Shown in pieces: positions 9,497 through 19,403 of a DNA stretch of 25,559 nt. Position 1 is the stretch's first letter. Every line of letters starts with the position of its first letter. Origin of the DNA: Fomitopsis serialis (Eukaryota; Basidiomycota; Agaricomycetes; Polyporales; Fomitopsidaceae); assembly GCF_022376445.1 (NCBI RefSeq), contig NW_025955474.1, positions 1 through 25,559 on the forward strand. The letters run 5' to 3'. A program made the translations under genes and the position numbers. The notes under the pieces were generated by a model. It did not search any database. It was not told the origin of the DNA and saw only the letters and a list, made by a program, of their open reading frames with translations.

Positions 9497-11793
9497 ATGA
9501 CTGTGACGCATCGTAAGAGACAATATCAGCCTGAAGAGATCCAGAGTATGTGTTTCTCTTTCATCCACGTCGTCGTACAGAACAACCATCTGGTTCTCAC
9601 GCACTCTCTTACGTAAATTCACCCCCAGCTGTGAATGAGCCTGGTCTTCAAATTGAATGTGACGGCTGCGCTCGCGACCTCACTCATTCCATTCGCATAA
9701 AGTGCGCAGACCCCGTATGTGAAGTCGGGGATGGCGTCGACATCTGCCCGGCCTGCTTTTGTAGCGGCAAAGAATTCGCGCAACACAAACGGTGGCATGC
9801 GTACCGGGTGGTGGTAAGCACGCTCGATCGACCTAATCTCAATGTGGCCGGTGACAATCGTCTCTAGGAACTGCATTCTTACCCGATATTTTCCGAAGAT
9901 TGGGGAGCAGATGAGTGAGTATTATTCTCGACCATTATGGCACGCCCTGAGCTAACAATAACTGCCCGAAGGGAGCTCTTGCTGTTGGAAGGCATCGCAT
10001 TGCAAGGTCTTGGCAACTGGCAAGCAATAGCCGAACATGTGGGCACGAGGACGAAGGAAGAAGTGCAAGAACACTATCAATCCGTCTATATAGACTCGCC
10101 CGATTGGCCACTTCCTGTGCGCGTCTTTCTCCTTCGTCATACACCAGCATCCTCATCCCCCCTTGAAGCGCATGGACCGCCACTTCGACGTCGACCCCGC
10201 CGACTTCCAGGAGCGCAAACGGCGCAGAATCTCGACCATGAACACCAACCCCCCGCCCGCCCCCAAGATCGCTCCGACGTCCGCCCCCAGCGTCCACGAA
10301 GTCGCCACATTCTTGCCTGGTCGACTCGAGTTTGAGCACGAGCTCGACAACGAAGCCGAAGACCTTGTGAAGGATCTCGAGTTCGGTATATGCCTGCAGT
10401 GGGGCGGGGATCAGATACCGGAGGACGAGAACGACCTCGACGTCAAGGCTCGAGCTCGATGGGAGGAAGAGCAGAAGGCCAAAGACACACCTGCCGGCAA
10501 GTACCTGCCCAACGGGTTGATGAATGGCCTCTTGAACGGCCACCACGCCAACGGCAGTAGCCCATCGCGGGGATCTCGAGGCCGGTCAGAGGACACGTCG
10601 AAGGCGGACGGCAACACGGAGGAGGGCGAGGGGGAAGAACAGACTCAGCCGCCACCAATCGAGACGCCTGACTCCATCGCCTTTAAGCTGTCGCTCATTG
10701 AGTCGTACAACCAGCGCATCGACAAGCGACTCGAGAACAAGTCATTCATGTATGACCGGGGACTGCTCAGCTACAAGCAGATGCAGGCGGCAGAGAAGAA
10801 GCGTCCAAAGGAGGAGAAAGACATCGTTCACCGATTGCGTCCATTCGCCCGGCTGCAGACCGCGCAAGATTTTGAGGACTTCTGCGCAGACATTCTCTGT
10901 AGGTGGCCTGCAAACTTTGGCGTCCTATGTTTGACTGATCCCCATGTTTGTAGATGAGTCTCTGCTGAGGAAGCGCATTGCCGAGCTGCAACACTACCGC
11001 AGAATGGGACTGACAACCGTCGCGGACATCGACAAGTACGAAGCGGACCTTGCGAAGAGGGTACGTGTCGCGCGGTTTCTATCGTCACCGCCACTGATCC
11101 CGCGGACAGACTCAGGCGAAGACGAGTCTCTCTCGGGATTATTACCCGGAGCGTCTGCCCCACCTACGTCCCGGCGGGCGCCAGTCATCTGTTTCCGATG
11201 CGCGCACGGACCGTGGGAAGAGCCACGAGCGCGAGTCCACACCCAACAAGCCAGGCGCACCGGCCCAGGGCACGTCCGGCACCGGTCCTCCAGGGCGGAA
11301 GATGCGTATGTCGCTCTCTCTCAGCTGTTGGCCGGAATTCATTCTGACCGACCTCGCCTTCTTTTCAGCTGCCCCTCTCAACCTCGCGAACAGCCCCCTC
11401 TTGCACCTGCTCACACCAGAAGAGCAGACGCTCTGCTCACAACTCCGCATATTTCCGAAGCCCTACCTCGTCATCAAGGAAACCCTGGTCCGCGAGTACG
11501 CGCGGCGCGGAGGGAAGCTGCGTCGGCGAGAGGCACGCGACCTTGTCAAGATCGACGTCAACAAGACGAGTCGCGTCTGGGACTTCCTCGTACAGGCAGG
11601 TTTCCTGCGCGTTGGTCCTGTCGACCCCGGACCGTCCGCTCATGGACAGGACACCACTCGCCCATCGGCGACGCCGTCTCTTAGTGCTTCGCCGAGCAAG
11701 GAATCGCAGATGCGACTTTCGCCCAGGCCGCCGCCGTTCACGACTACGCCTCTTGGTTCTTTCTCGTCTCTGGCTGGTCCATCGGGCAGTTGA
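9497..11793 (+). CDS. ADA2: ADA2 transcriptional adaptor (ZZ, SANT/Myb, SWIRM domains)
   Basis: ADA2 is the nuclear adaptor that binds and activates the GCN5 acetyltransferase in SAGA/ADA complexes. Eight exons: 9497-9545, 9629-9813, 9868-9914, 9972-10116, 10169-10898, 10954-11060, 11110-11305, 11369-11793, 627 aa. A ZZ zinc finger (about residues 20-75) shows CDGC, a central C...C pair, CPAC and the closing His residues (HKRWHAY). The classic ADA2 linker [17 protein letters not shown] leads into a SANT domain (about 94-140, [20 protein letters not shown]). The ADA2 middle block follows ([40 protein letters not shown]). The C-terminal SWIRM domain (about 489-567) includes [21 protein letters not shown] Pro/Ser-rich tail closes the protein. 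All phases agree and no frameshift is seen. It diverges from CTR9. Confidence 0.95.
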
Positions 11794-11951
11794 GCGCAGG
11801 TCTCTCTGAAAATCATTGTTGTATTCTCATAGCTGTATTTGTGCGCCTCCGTATACCCAACCCTGCATCTGTACTTTACTACCATTGCAATGCATTAGAG
11901 TGTCCGTTGATTTACTCTTGTGGGCGTGGGTTTGGCTTGAGATTCGTCGGA

Positions 11952-14174
11952 TCATTGCGCCAGCAGGTCTTCTACGATGTGTGGATCGATCGGTATGCCG
12001 GCATTTCGTAAGTAGGCATCGTTCCTGCGATGGCTGGTCAGTCATTGGGTACATTTCGCCGTATTCGTCAACTTACCAGAACTGTGCATGGGGGCGTAGG
12101 TGTGGCGGTCCCTCAGCGATGACCAGCGAAAGTGTAAATGCAGCGGAACCTACCTTGGAGTAATGCCTGCTACCGGAATCGCACCTACTCAGTCGTTCAG
12201 CCTTCCGTCCCCTCAGTCGCTTGATGACCACTCACAGGATGGTCACGATCCGCCGGCCCTCACTCCAGCCCATCTTCTTCGCGAGCTTCACGCACGTCAC
12301 CAGGTTGCACGCGCTGCTCGAGCCGAGGAACAGCCCGTCGTGCTGCACGAGGTAGCGCGCCATGCTGACGGCCTCGGCGTCCGTTATCCGGAAGGCGTCG
12401 CCGATGATGGGCAGTGCGAGGTCGAAGTTCTTGGTGAGCCGGTTGATCCCTCTGCGAAATGAGATACATGCGTGAGCATCCCCTTATGTGAACAGTGACA
12501 CGAGCGCCGTACATTCCCTCGACGACGGTATCGACTTGGTGGCGACGTTTCGTGCCCTCTGCCTCTCTGCGGTCGAACATTACACCGTGCTTGATCTATG
12601 AAAACAGTGAGACCGACGAGGGCGAAGACTAGAAGGGGAGGACAATCAAACCTTGTTGTACAGCCCGCTGCCCTCCGGGTCAGCGAGGACTACCAAGACG
12701 TCCTCATCCATGGACTTCAGGAACTGCCCCGTGCCTGCTATCGTGCCGCCGGTACCTGAGTGCCAGTCAGATTCTAGTTCAAAAACAGTAGCGATACAAA
12801 GATAACAAACCTGCGCCGGAGACAAACGCATCGACATTGCCGTTAGTCTGCCTCCAGATCTCCGGGCCCGTGCCGTCGAAGTGCGCCTCATAGTTGCTTC
12901 TGTTCTACAGTCGATAGTAGCATATGAGCTGCGCTCACTTCTTGCACTATATTGCGGACGTACTTCGAACTGGTCCGCAAAGAACCCGCGAGGCTTCGCC
13001 CGCAGCTCTTCCTCTTGCCTTGGGGACATGACAGCCTCTTCCTCGCCCAGAGCGTCTGTAGCCGCGGTCGACACGATTACAGACGAACTAGGGGTAGGCA
13101 GTAAGTGACCACGCGGCACGTGGAGGCTGGCGGAGGGTTCATCCTCAAGACCGAACGCTTTGGCACGGTCGCGGGCGAGGTTCTACCGAATAAGAGGAAG
13201 CGGACTTCTGAGAATAGGACACTTGCAAAGTGTTGGTTTGGTGCTCACTACAAACTGGGTACGATACTCCTCATTAGCGGATCAGCAGTGAGGGAAAGGC
13301 TGGATGGTGTACCTGTTTCTTGTCGACGATGCTCGCGGGTCGCACACGCTCTACTTCGGCGCCTAGGGCCAACAGGGCTTGTACCTTCTCCTGTGCAACG
13401 TCGTCAGGCATAATGATGGCTGAAGATAGGGTGTCCGTGTGTTAGCTTTGCGTCAGTTGAGTATCAGGTTCCGTACTTGCTTCATATCCTCTGTGCGCAC
13501 ATGCACTGTTAGAACCTTGTAATCGCAGAGATAATTATCCGTACCTGGCCTTAGCAACTGTGGCTATAGATATCCCAGTCGAGCCAACAGTTCCCTCGAA
13601 GATGCGTGAGCCTGTATGCGGATGCAAGAGCCCTTGACGCTCGGCGTCGTCGATCACTGCCATAGCACGGAAGAGTCAGTTGCGTCTCTTTTGCTACATA
13701 TGCGCGTACCCACTTCGCAGCGCGACGCGGTCTTTGACACTTCCACCAGGATTAAGGAACTGGGTATGCGGTCATGGTTCACGTTCAGCCCTCGCGTAAG
13801 GGTCGCGCGAACGTACCGACCTCTGCCTTGCCGAGTATCTCTACGCCGAGTGCATCGCTGAGCGAATTTATACGCAGCAAGGGCGTGTTTCCTGACAAGG
13901 AGTAAACGATCCGACTTTGTCCTTCCAAAGGAGACTGACCTATGAGCCCTGTTACCCCGCTGATGATCTCGTCGCTTCTGAGCTCAATCGGCCGCGCTTC
14001 AAATCGCTTTGAGACGCGCTCTCGCTTCCGCTCCTGATACCACAGAGCAATGGAGGTCGAGGTGAGTGATAGCGAGAAGCCAATGATAACTCCATAGAAG
14101 ATATGGCGGGCGGTTGAACGTGGAGGCAAGTGTAGCCAGGAGGGTAGCTTGGACGCTGCCCAGCTTAGAACCAT
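11952..14174 (-). CDS. Mitochondrial-type cysteine synthase (PLP-dependent, membrane-anchored)
   Basis: A PLP-dependent fold-type II enzyme related to yeast Mcy1/Ygr012w and O-acetylserine-type cysteine synthases. Fifteen exons: 14174-13940, 13891-13821, 13759-13714, 13656-13545, 13490-13477, 13419-13313, 13254-13249, 13182-12964, 12904-12811, 12755-12652, 12595-12513, 12451-12236, 12184-12154, 12081-12077, 12024-11952, 471 aa. An N-terminal hydrophobic helix (about residues 24-45) followed by basic KRERVSKR suggests an outer-membrane anchor. Visible hallmarks are GNTPLLRI, NPGGSVKDR with the likely PLP lysine K111, the substrate loop EGTVGSTGIS (138-147), the phosphate-binding GTGGT (302-306) and CDSG (437-440). 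An acidic, Ser-rich insertion (about 210-245) is typical of the fungal branch. Exons 7 and 14 are only 6 and 5 nt. No frameshift. It could be named CYS12 or MCY1 by homology; the exact substrate is inferred. Confidence 0.9.
12077..12081 (-). other. 5-nt microexon of the cysteine synthase gene
   Basis: The minus-strand sequence is GCACAG then TTCTG then GTAAGT. These five bases give Phe and two bases of Trp, and the last exon supplies the third base (residues 447-448, ...YSK-FW-NDAYLR). The introns are 72 nt (12153-12082) and 52 nt (12076-12025). Because five is not a multiple of three, skipping would shift the frame. Correct splicing therefore needs this microexon, and the resulting SKFWND sequence fits the family. 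Confidence 0.8.
13249..13254 (-). other. 6-nt microexon of the cysteine synthase gene
   Basis: The minus-strand sequence is ...CCCAG then TTTGTA then GTGAGC. The acceptor and donor flank six coding bases, which encode Phe-Val (residues 196-197). The introns on either side are 58 nt (13312-13255) and 66 nt (13248-13183). Inclusion gives DKKQ-FV-NLARDRA, and from memory related fungal enzymes read QYVN or QFVN here. Skipping would stay in frame and remove two residues, so it could be alternative. Confidence 0.75.
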
Positions 14175-14959
14175 GCCCAGAAAGGCTCAGATAAGTGACG
14201 GCTTGGGGCTGGTTCTTCACAGCGAGACTAGGATATGAAGCCTTCTCAGGGGTGCGCAGAGAGAAGATATATTCGCGTCGCGTACAAACGAGGCTGCAAG
14301 ATGCGAAACGACGTCATTAGACGAGCATGCCATTGGCTGGACACGGGGTTAGGGTTAGGAGGACGCAGAGGCAAAGAAAAAGGCCTGCCCAGCCCGAGGG
14401 CCGGAACAGGACAGGGAAATATTGAGACGATGCATGAGCCGAAGCCCATACAAACCGCAGGCATCCCCTGAGGACATGGTCGCCGTGCTATGAGAGACCC
14501 CTACGGCCAACGCCCCCGGGACATGAAGGGGAACGTTCCATCAAGGTAAGTATGAGTTGTTACCGTGTCGGGCGCGGGCTCTTATACCCTGCGGGTACCG
14601 CGCACGGACCACTCCCAAATATTCAGTCACATGCGCGCGTTGTCCGTTACGCGACAGGGCGCCTGTGCGGCGATTGTCGTGCCACCGCCGCGTCTCGCGA
14701 TCCAGCCAGCCCGAATCCCAGAGCGGAATGTCCCTCCCATCTGCCACTGTCTATCGCAGCATATGCACCGCCCACGCTGGAGCCTCCCGATGTCCACTTC
14801 GTCAAATGGTAGCATATCACCACTCCGGTCCAGGAATTGCGTGACCTGCTGAGGCAGCCATGTCTAACGCGCTGATAAACAACCCAGCTCGTCAAGTCCC
14901 CCTCCTTGATCCCAACCCCCAGGCCCTTCCTCCGAGGCAGCGTCAGAACCTTCATCTAC
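14175..14959. promoter_or_regulatory. Divergent spacer between cysteine synthase and CoA-binding gene
   Basis: These 785 bp separate divergent start codons at 14174 (minus) and 14960 (plus) and must contain both promoters. Several frames on both strands stay open between about 14540 and 14850, which is expected in GC-rich sequence. None shows a domain and three plus-strand frames overlap, so none is called a gene. A telomere-like motif lies at 14345-14360. Confidence 0.5.
14345..14360 (+). promoter_or_regulatory. Telomere-like GGGGTTAGGGTTAGGA motif
   Basis: GGGGTTAGGGTTAGGA contains one complete TTAGGG plus flanking near-copies. It lies 171 bp upstream of the cysteine synthase ATG, within a divergent promoter. 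TTAGGG is the usual telomere repeat of filamentous fungi, and interstitial teloboxes can bind Myb-type telobox factors (Tbf1/Rap1-like). That regulatory role is inference here. The tract is too short to be a telomere scar with any confidence. Confidence 0.45.
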
Positions 14960-15555
14960 ATGCCGGAATCTGACCCGATCAAGAAGACGTTCTTGTCTTC
15001 GCCCAAGTACGCCGTCGTGGGCGCGTCAAAGGACGAGGGGAAGTTCGGTACGAAGGTAGGTTGCGTTTCAGCTCTGTTCTCGTCCGGGTGCATGAACGAT
15101 TGGACAGGTGCTCCGGTGGTATCTTGCGCGAGACAAGGAAGTCACGCCCGTTCACCCCGTACGTTTACTCTTCACCCGCCGTCGCGCTGCGGGCTGACAT
15201 GAGTATGCCATGCAGAAAGAGGATGAGCTCGCGGGCGTGACCGCGATCCGCACTTTGGCCGATCTCCCAGACCCAACCCACACCTCCGTCAGCATCATCA
15301 CAAACCCAAAGGTAAGATATCATCTTATGCATCGCAATATCTGCCGCTCATACTTGTTCCAAAGATCACTCTCGGTCTCTTGGAGCAGGCCAAGACTCTT
15401 AACATCCCTGCCGTATGGCTCAACCCGGAGCCGAGAACGAGGAGGTCGTTCGTACATTAAGGAAACGGTCTGGAGACAAGGCTATCTATGGTGGTCCATG
15501 TGTCCTGGTGGAGGGTGATACGATCTCAAGAGCCTGCTCTGAGCAGAGTTGTTGA
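14960..15555 (+). CDS. CoA-binding domain protein (YccU-like), apparent frameshift in last exon
   Basis: A small Rossmann-fold protein of the CoA_binding_2 / YccU family, whose substrate is unknown. Exons: 14960-15055, 15108-15158, 15216-15311, 15365-15555. The start ATG at 14960 gives MPESDPIKKTFLSSPKYAVV. The nucleotide-binding motif is VVGASKDEGKFGTKV, followed by WYLARDKEVTPVHP, a block ending SVSIITNPK, and LLEQAKTLNIPAVWLNP. After VWLNP the frame slips. The expected continuation, through GAENEEVVRTL to IYGGPCVLVEGD, is present in the next frame and ends at 15555. The slip fits one missing G near 15427-15429. As written, translation would end at 15460 with a scrambled tail. Counting the missing base the protein is 144 aa, the normal family length. 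The splice sites are intact. It may be a sequence error or a recent mutation. Confidence 0.85.
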
Positions 15556-16009
15556 CAGTGACGTATTAGTGTGCGTGTTCGATTATGGAAGTTTTGAATG
15601 ATAAACGTGTACTATACTACCGAATGTGGTTCGACAGCTCTGAATCACACGAAGGGGTACTGGACTTGAGAAGTCATTGTAGCACGTTTTGAGGTGGTCC
15701 GTGCATATATTTGGCGTGGATTTTGAAAGACTGCACTACCTCGTGCTGTTTGGAAAGTATCCGTCACTGGATTGCGCATGGAAATGACCAGTTTTATAAG
15801 TACCTGTATACTACACAATTTGCGGACATGGAAGCACAGAATCGCGAAGCCTAGTTGTGCAGTGCGTTGAGACACCGTTCTACAGCAATACGTCCTGGTA
15901 TATCGGGTGTACGGACAAGTCCATAGAGAGCAAAATAAGATACGTTATGCTATACGACAACTCAAAAACAACAAGCACAGCAGATCATGGTGAATATAGT
16001 GTACCGCAT
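15556..16009. other. Convergent intergenic spacer, AT-richer
   Basis: This 454-bp stretch lies between the stop of the CoA-binding gene (plus) and the stop of the mitochondrial carrier (minus). It is visibly more AT-rich than the flanking exons and should hold both 3-prime UTRs. I see no coding exon, RNA gene or repeat in it. Confidence 0.5.
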
Positions 16010-17257
16010 CTAAGGGGACTCTTCATGCCCGGAGAGCAAGCGCATCGCAAGCTCGAACCCAAGGAACGTCGCGCCATTCGCGAAGGGTGACCTGCGACGA
16101 CCGGTATGAGCGCCTTACAGTACCAGGAAGAGACTGGTCGATACGCACCGGATGAGGGTAGGCCCTAGTCCACGCATGAACGCACTAATGCCCTCCGTCC
16201 GCCAGATTGTCCGCACGCAGTCGAGCGTCGACTTGTATTTTTGGCCCTCCGCAGGGGAGAACCCGTCTGTCTGCATCCGAGACTTGATCATGTCTATAGG
16301 GTATATGACTGCCCAGAGCTACCCCCACGTGTCAGCATCCACTTCAGCCCGTGTCACGGAGGGCTCACCGCGTAGCCAGCAGCGGCTCCGAACAGCACGG
16401 CATTGGCGGGGTTGACCTGGTCCCGCCGGATGCCTTTTCGCGTCATCTCGTGCTGCATGAGCTTTTCGTAGGCGAGGAAGTAGATGCCGTAGCCGAGCGA
16501 CTCGCGCCAGAGCGTCACCCCTGGCCCTTGTATATCCCCGCGATACCATGCGAGGAGTAGATTTTCTTGATCGCGTCCCAGGGGCCGCTATATGTTGGGT
16601 TTTTGCGGACTGGGTTTGAAGACCTACGACACCATGTGCGCGTTGTTCCACGACCGTTGTGAACACATTTAGAAAAAACTCACGTATACGGATGTGCTCG
16701 ACCGGCCCCGACACCACGCCGTTCGCAACCCCGCGAATATGCCCGAAGCCACAAGCTGTGGGCCCGTGAGCATGAAGCCCGTCGGCCCGCCCTTCCCTCC
16801 TCGAGGTTCCTCCGCGCGAAGAACCGCTTCGAATACTCCAGCGCACCGAACTGGATCGAGACGCAGACACCGATACCCAACAGCGGTGTGAGGGTGCCCT
16901 GCAGCCGCGACCTGACCTTCAGCATCGCCAGACGGTGAGAGCAGAAGACGATGACGCACCTTGTAGAAGGCGAGGGGCCCCTCGTTTTTCAGGATCCCTC
17001 CGGCGCAGTGCAGCATGCCGCTGTAGGTCCCCTTCGGGGCCGTTTGCATGCGCTGTGTGAGAGGTCATGTTGGGCGGTAGCTTCGATACCGAATATATCT
17101 TGCCCACGTACCACTTTGACGATGTCAAACGGCTGGCCACGAGCACCTATGTCGCCATATGTGAGACCCCTCACACGATCTACGGTTCATAGCACCTGCC
17201 CACCTGTGCGACGCCGCCTGCAGTCCCTGCAGTCAGGTCGATGATGGTCTTCGACAT
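16010..17257 (-). CDS. Mitochondrial carrier (SLC25, Ymc1/Crc1-like) with five apparent frameshifts
   Basis: An inner-membrane solute carrier of the SLC25 family, closest by eye to the yeast Ymc1/Crc1 group; the substrate is unknown. Exons: 17257-17204, 17146-17112, 17052-16960, 16898-16684, 16623-16369, 16318-16149, 16091-16010. All three carrier signatures are present: PFDIVKV, PVEHIRIR and PIDMIKSR. The start MSKTIIDLTAGTAGGVAQ is typical. Exon 2 lacks one base, exon 4 two and exon 5 two, judged from exon length modulo three and from where the family sequence changes frame. The sites are at about 17137, 16790, 16728, 16603 and 16519, each next to a G or A run on the coding strand. Adding the missing bases back gives 302 aa, the usual length. 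Splice sites and signatures are undamaged, so base-calling error is more likely than an old pseudogene. As written the gene cannot encode a carrier. Confidence 0.85.
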
Positions 17258-17685
17258 CTTGAGACTCTCAGCTGTGACTCGCGGCCAGGAGACGGAGAGG
17301 GTCGAAGAACAGACTGCGCGGTCTGAAACGACTGCACTGCAGGTCGCACAGGCTCTGACTCGGAAGGAGGAATGCTGCACTTGGGAAGAAGATGCGCGAC
17401 ATTTAGGCGATTGACCAATCAGAGCCGCGCGATGCGAAATCACCCGCCTTCGCGCTTCGCGATAAGATTAGATGGCGCACCCGACCCGCCGTACGGCCCG
17501 TACCGAGCACACTACTGTTACAGTCGCAAGATGCAAGTCCGTCGATAACATAACCTATGGCACAGCGAATAGCGAATAATTACAGTCCCATCGTCTATGG
17601 CGCCGCAAAGCGTGCAAGCCTCTCCTCTCCCGACGTGGACCGTGGACTAGCGGAATAAATATACGGTTTCGTGTCGGTGCCCTCA
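17258..17685. other. Spacer upstream of the mitochondrial carrier; no gene seen
   Basis: This is the region upstream of the carrier ATG, including its presumed promoter. Frames on both strands are short and unremarkable. It also contains the 3-prime flank of the unidentified minus-strand gene ending at 17686. No repeat or RNA gene was found. Confidence 0.4.
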
Positions 17686-18499
17686 TAGCTTCACCCCCAC
17701 TGGTGTTTTGGTCGTGGACCATCTCGCGGGTGACATGTACTGCTGCTTCGCGCGCAGGTCCGCCAGCCGCCATTGCCGTTGGCTCTCTGATGTTTCTCGC
17801 TTCCATGCTTCAGCGATGGCTTGTGCAGGCGTGAGATAGCGGCATGGCGTCGCGGGCGACGGATTAATGGTCTGGCGGCAGGAACGCGGACGAGAGTCGG
17901 AAGGCATCTACACAGCGCATCAGACGACCGCGACGGCGAGAGTCCGGACGGAACGTACGAGGGTCGTGAGGGGCTCATTAATGGAGGCTCCCTGGGGAAC
18001 AAGGTTGTGGTTTATATAAGACGGTGCTTTGAGTTCCGCTGCATCGCGGAGATCGCATGACTTCTACTTGCGGCAGGAGACATCTGCGCGACGGGATACC
18101 GGCCACGGAGGCACATAGAGATTGCCGTAACGAGACCGCCTCAGACAGGGTCGAAGACGCGTTGCGCAACCCGAAAAGGAAAGGTGAAAGAACTCGGGAT
18201 GCACAGGCAAGACTTACTCCGAGAGAACCGTGGCGTTGCGCGAGGACCGAGGCAGATGGAGCGCGGGGAGTACGCCTGGCAGCATATGGAAATGGAAGGT
18301 GTCGCCCACAAAGGGATGTACAAAGAGGGATGCGGTGGCGGATAATAGCTCGTGGCACACGCCGACTCACCTTGCACACCAACGTGTCAGGCGGGTGAAT
18401 AGGCATGCGGCTCTGGCGGCCGGGCGAGACGGCCTGCATTTGGCGGACAATGCGGGTGAAGACGAGATTGGGGGCATTGACTCCGTGAGACGGCGGCAA
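17686..18499 (-). CDS. Unidentified minus-strand gene, 3-prime part (partial model)
   Basis: This is a tentative gene that I cannot name. The best-supported piece is the last exon, about 17909-17686. It encodes a basic, Trp-containing end (YLTPAQAIAEAWKRETSE... RWSTTKTPVGVKL, then TGA). A GTACGT donor near 17959 and a TAG acceptor near 17909 join it in phase to an exon reading CDLRDAAELK...HNLVPQGASINEPLTTL, which a further TAG acceptor opens near 18080. Farther upstream, about 18382-18496, another coding-like exon (HGVNAPNLVFTRIVRQMQAV...) ends in a clear AAG-GTGAGT donor. The links between these pieces are uncertain and no start was fixed. No known motif is present. It lies directly beside the transposon at 18662-19476, which could have separated it from its 5-prime end. 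The true coding status is open. Confidence 0.3.
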
Positions 18500-18661
18500 A
18501 TCTCATGTTACAAGCTCAAGCAAGCGACGCAGGAGATCAGCGCAGTTCCCTTCAGCAACCGTTCCCAAGCCAGAGTCATAACTCGCCAACGAAGTTAGGT
18601 ACAGTAGATGCGGTCAATGTTTCAGGGCGAGAATACCAATGGCCGCATCTGCACCACCACA

Positions 18662-18734
18662 CACCGGGGGCAAGACGCGGTGGTCGTTGTACGAACATTC
18701 TACGAACATCCTCCGACTTATGACATATGTTCCC
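18662..18734 (+). repeat. Left terminal inverted repeat (73 bp)
   Basis: This is the outer arm of the 815-bp element. It contains two GAACAT motifs and ends in GACTTATGACATATGTTCCC, which matches the right arm except for one base in that block. Confidence 0.85.
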
Positions 18735-19403
18735 ACGGTGTTATCCCTCAGGACATAGCTAGCTCATACGGTATGTCCCTGTAATGTTCTGGCCTCCAAA
18801 CATTACAACAACAGCCCCTCTGTTCGTGGCTCAAACATGACGAATGCGCATGTCATGTTCGGAGAGATAACATCGGATTGTCCCAAGGTATGGTTTCCGC
18901 GTGTTCCTGACCAGAACATTAAAAAAACAGGTGCTATGTTCGTACCCGGAACATCATGAGAACATAGCGCGACCATAATATATTTCCTGCGCATGTCCGT
19001 AGGCCAAACATTTCAAATGTTCGGAAAGCCATCATCTGTCATAACATTGTAAAAACATTGCTTCTTAATCATGTTCTTTCAATGATCACACATGTCCTTG
19101 GAATGTTCACTCTCCAAAACTTCGAAATGTCCAGTGCATGAACATGATAACATGATGCTTCATGGTCATAGTATGTCGGCACAATGTTGTGCATACGAAC
19201 ATTGTGATTGGTTTACACATGTCCTAATCGAGGTCACACTATTAGCATACCCTGTGACAGTACAATGTTTGCTCTCCGAACATGACATGCGCATTTGGCA
19301 TGTTCGAGACGCAAACAGAAGTGCTGTCCATGCGATGTTCCTTTCTCCGAACATCTTAAAGAAACATGGCATGGTCGTGCGATGTCCTGAGGAATGACAT
19401 CGA

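Noticed and set aside
9937..10140. Separate small gene starting ATGGCACGCCC at 9937
   Set aside because: It is the intron plus exon 4 of ADA2; the reading frame continues the SANT domain only from 9972.
14552..14852. Three overlapping plus-strand frames of 86-95 codons
   Set aside because: All three frames of one strand are open together, which indicates GC-rich noncoding sequence in a divergent promoter.
17138..17204. Alternative GC donor in carrier intron 1 that would avoid the first frameshift
   Set aside because: It would give VGARGQPFD where the family has VLVGQPFD, adding a residue in a conserved helix; a missing G explains the data better, though this was a close call.
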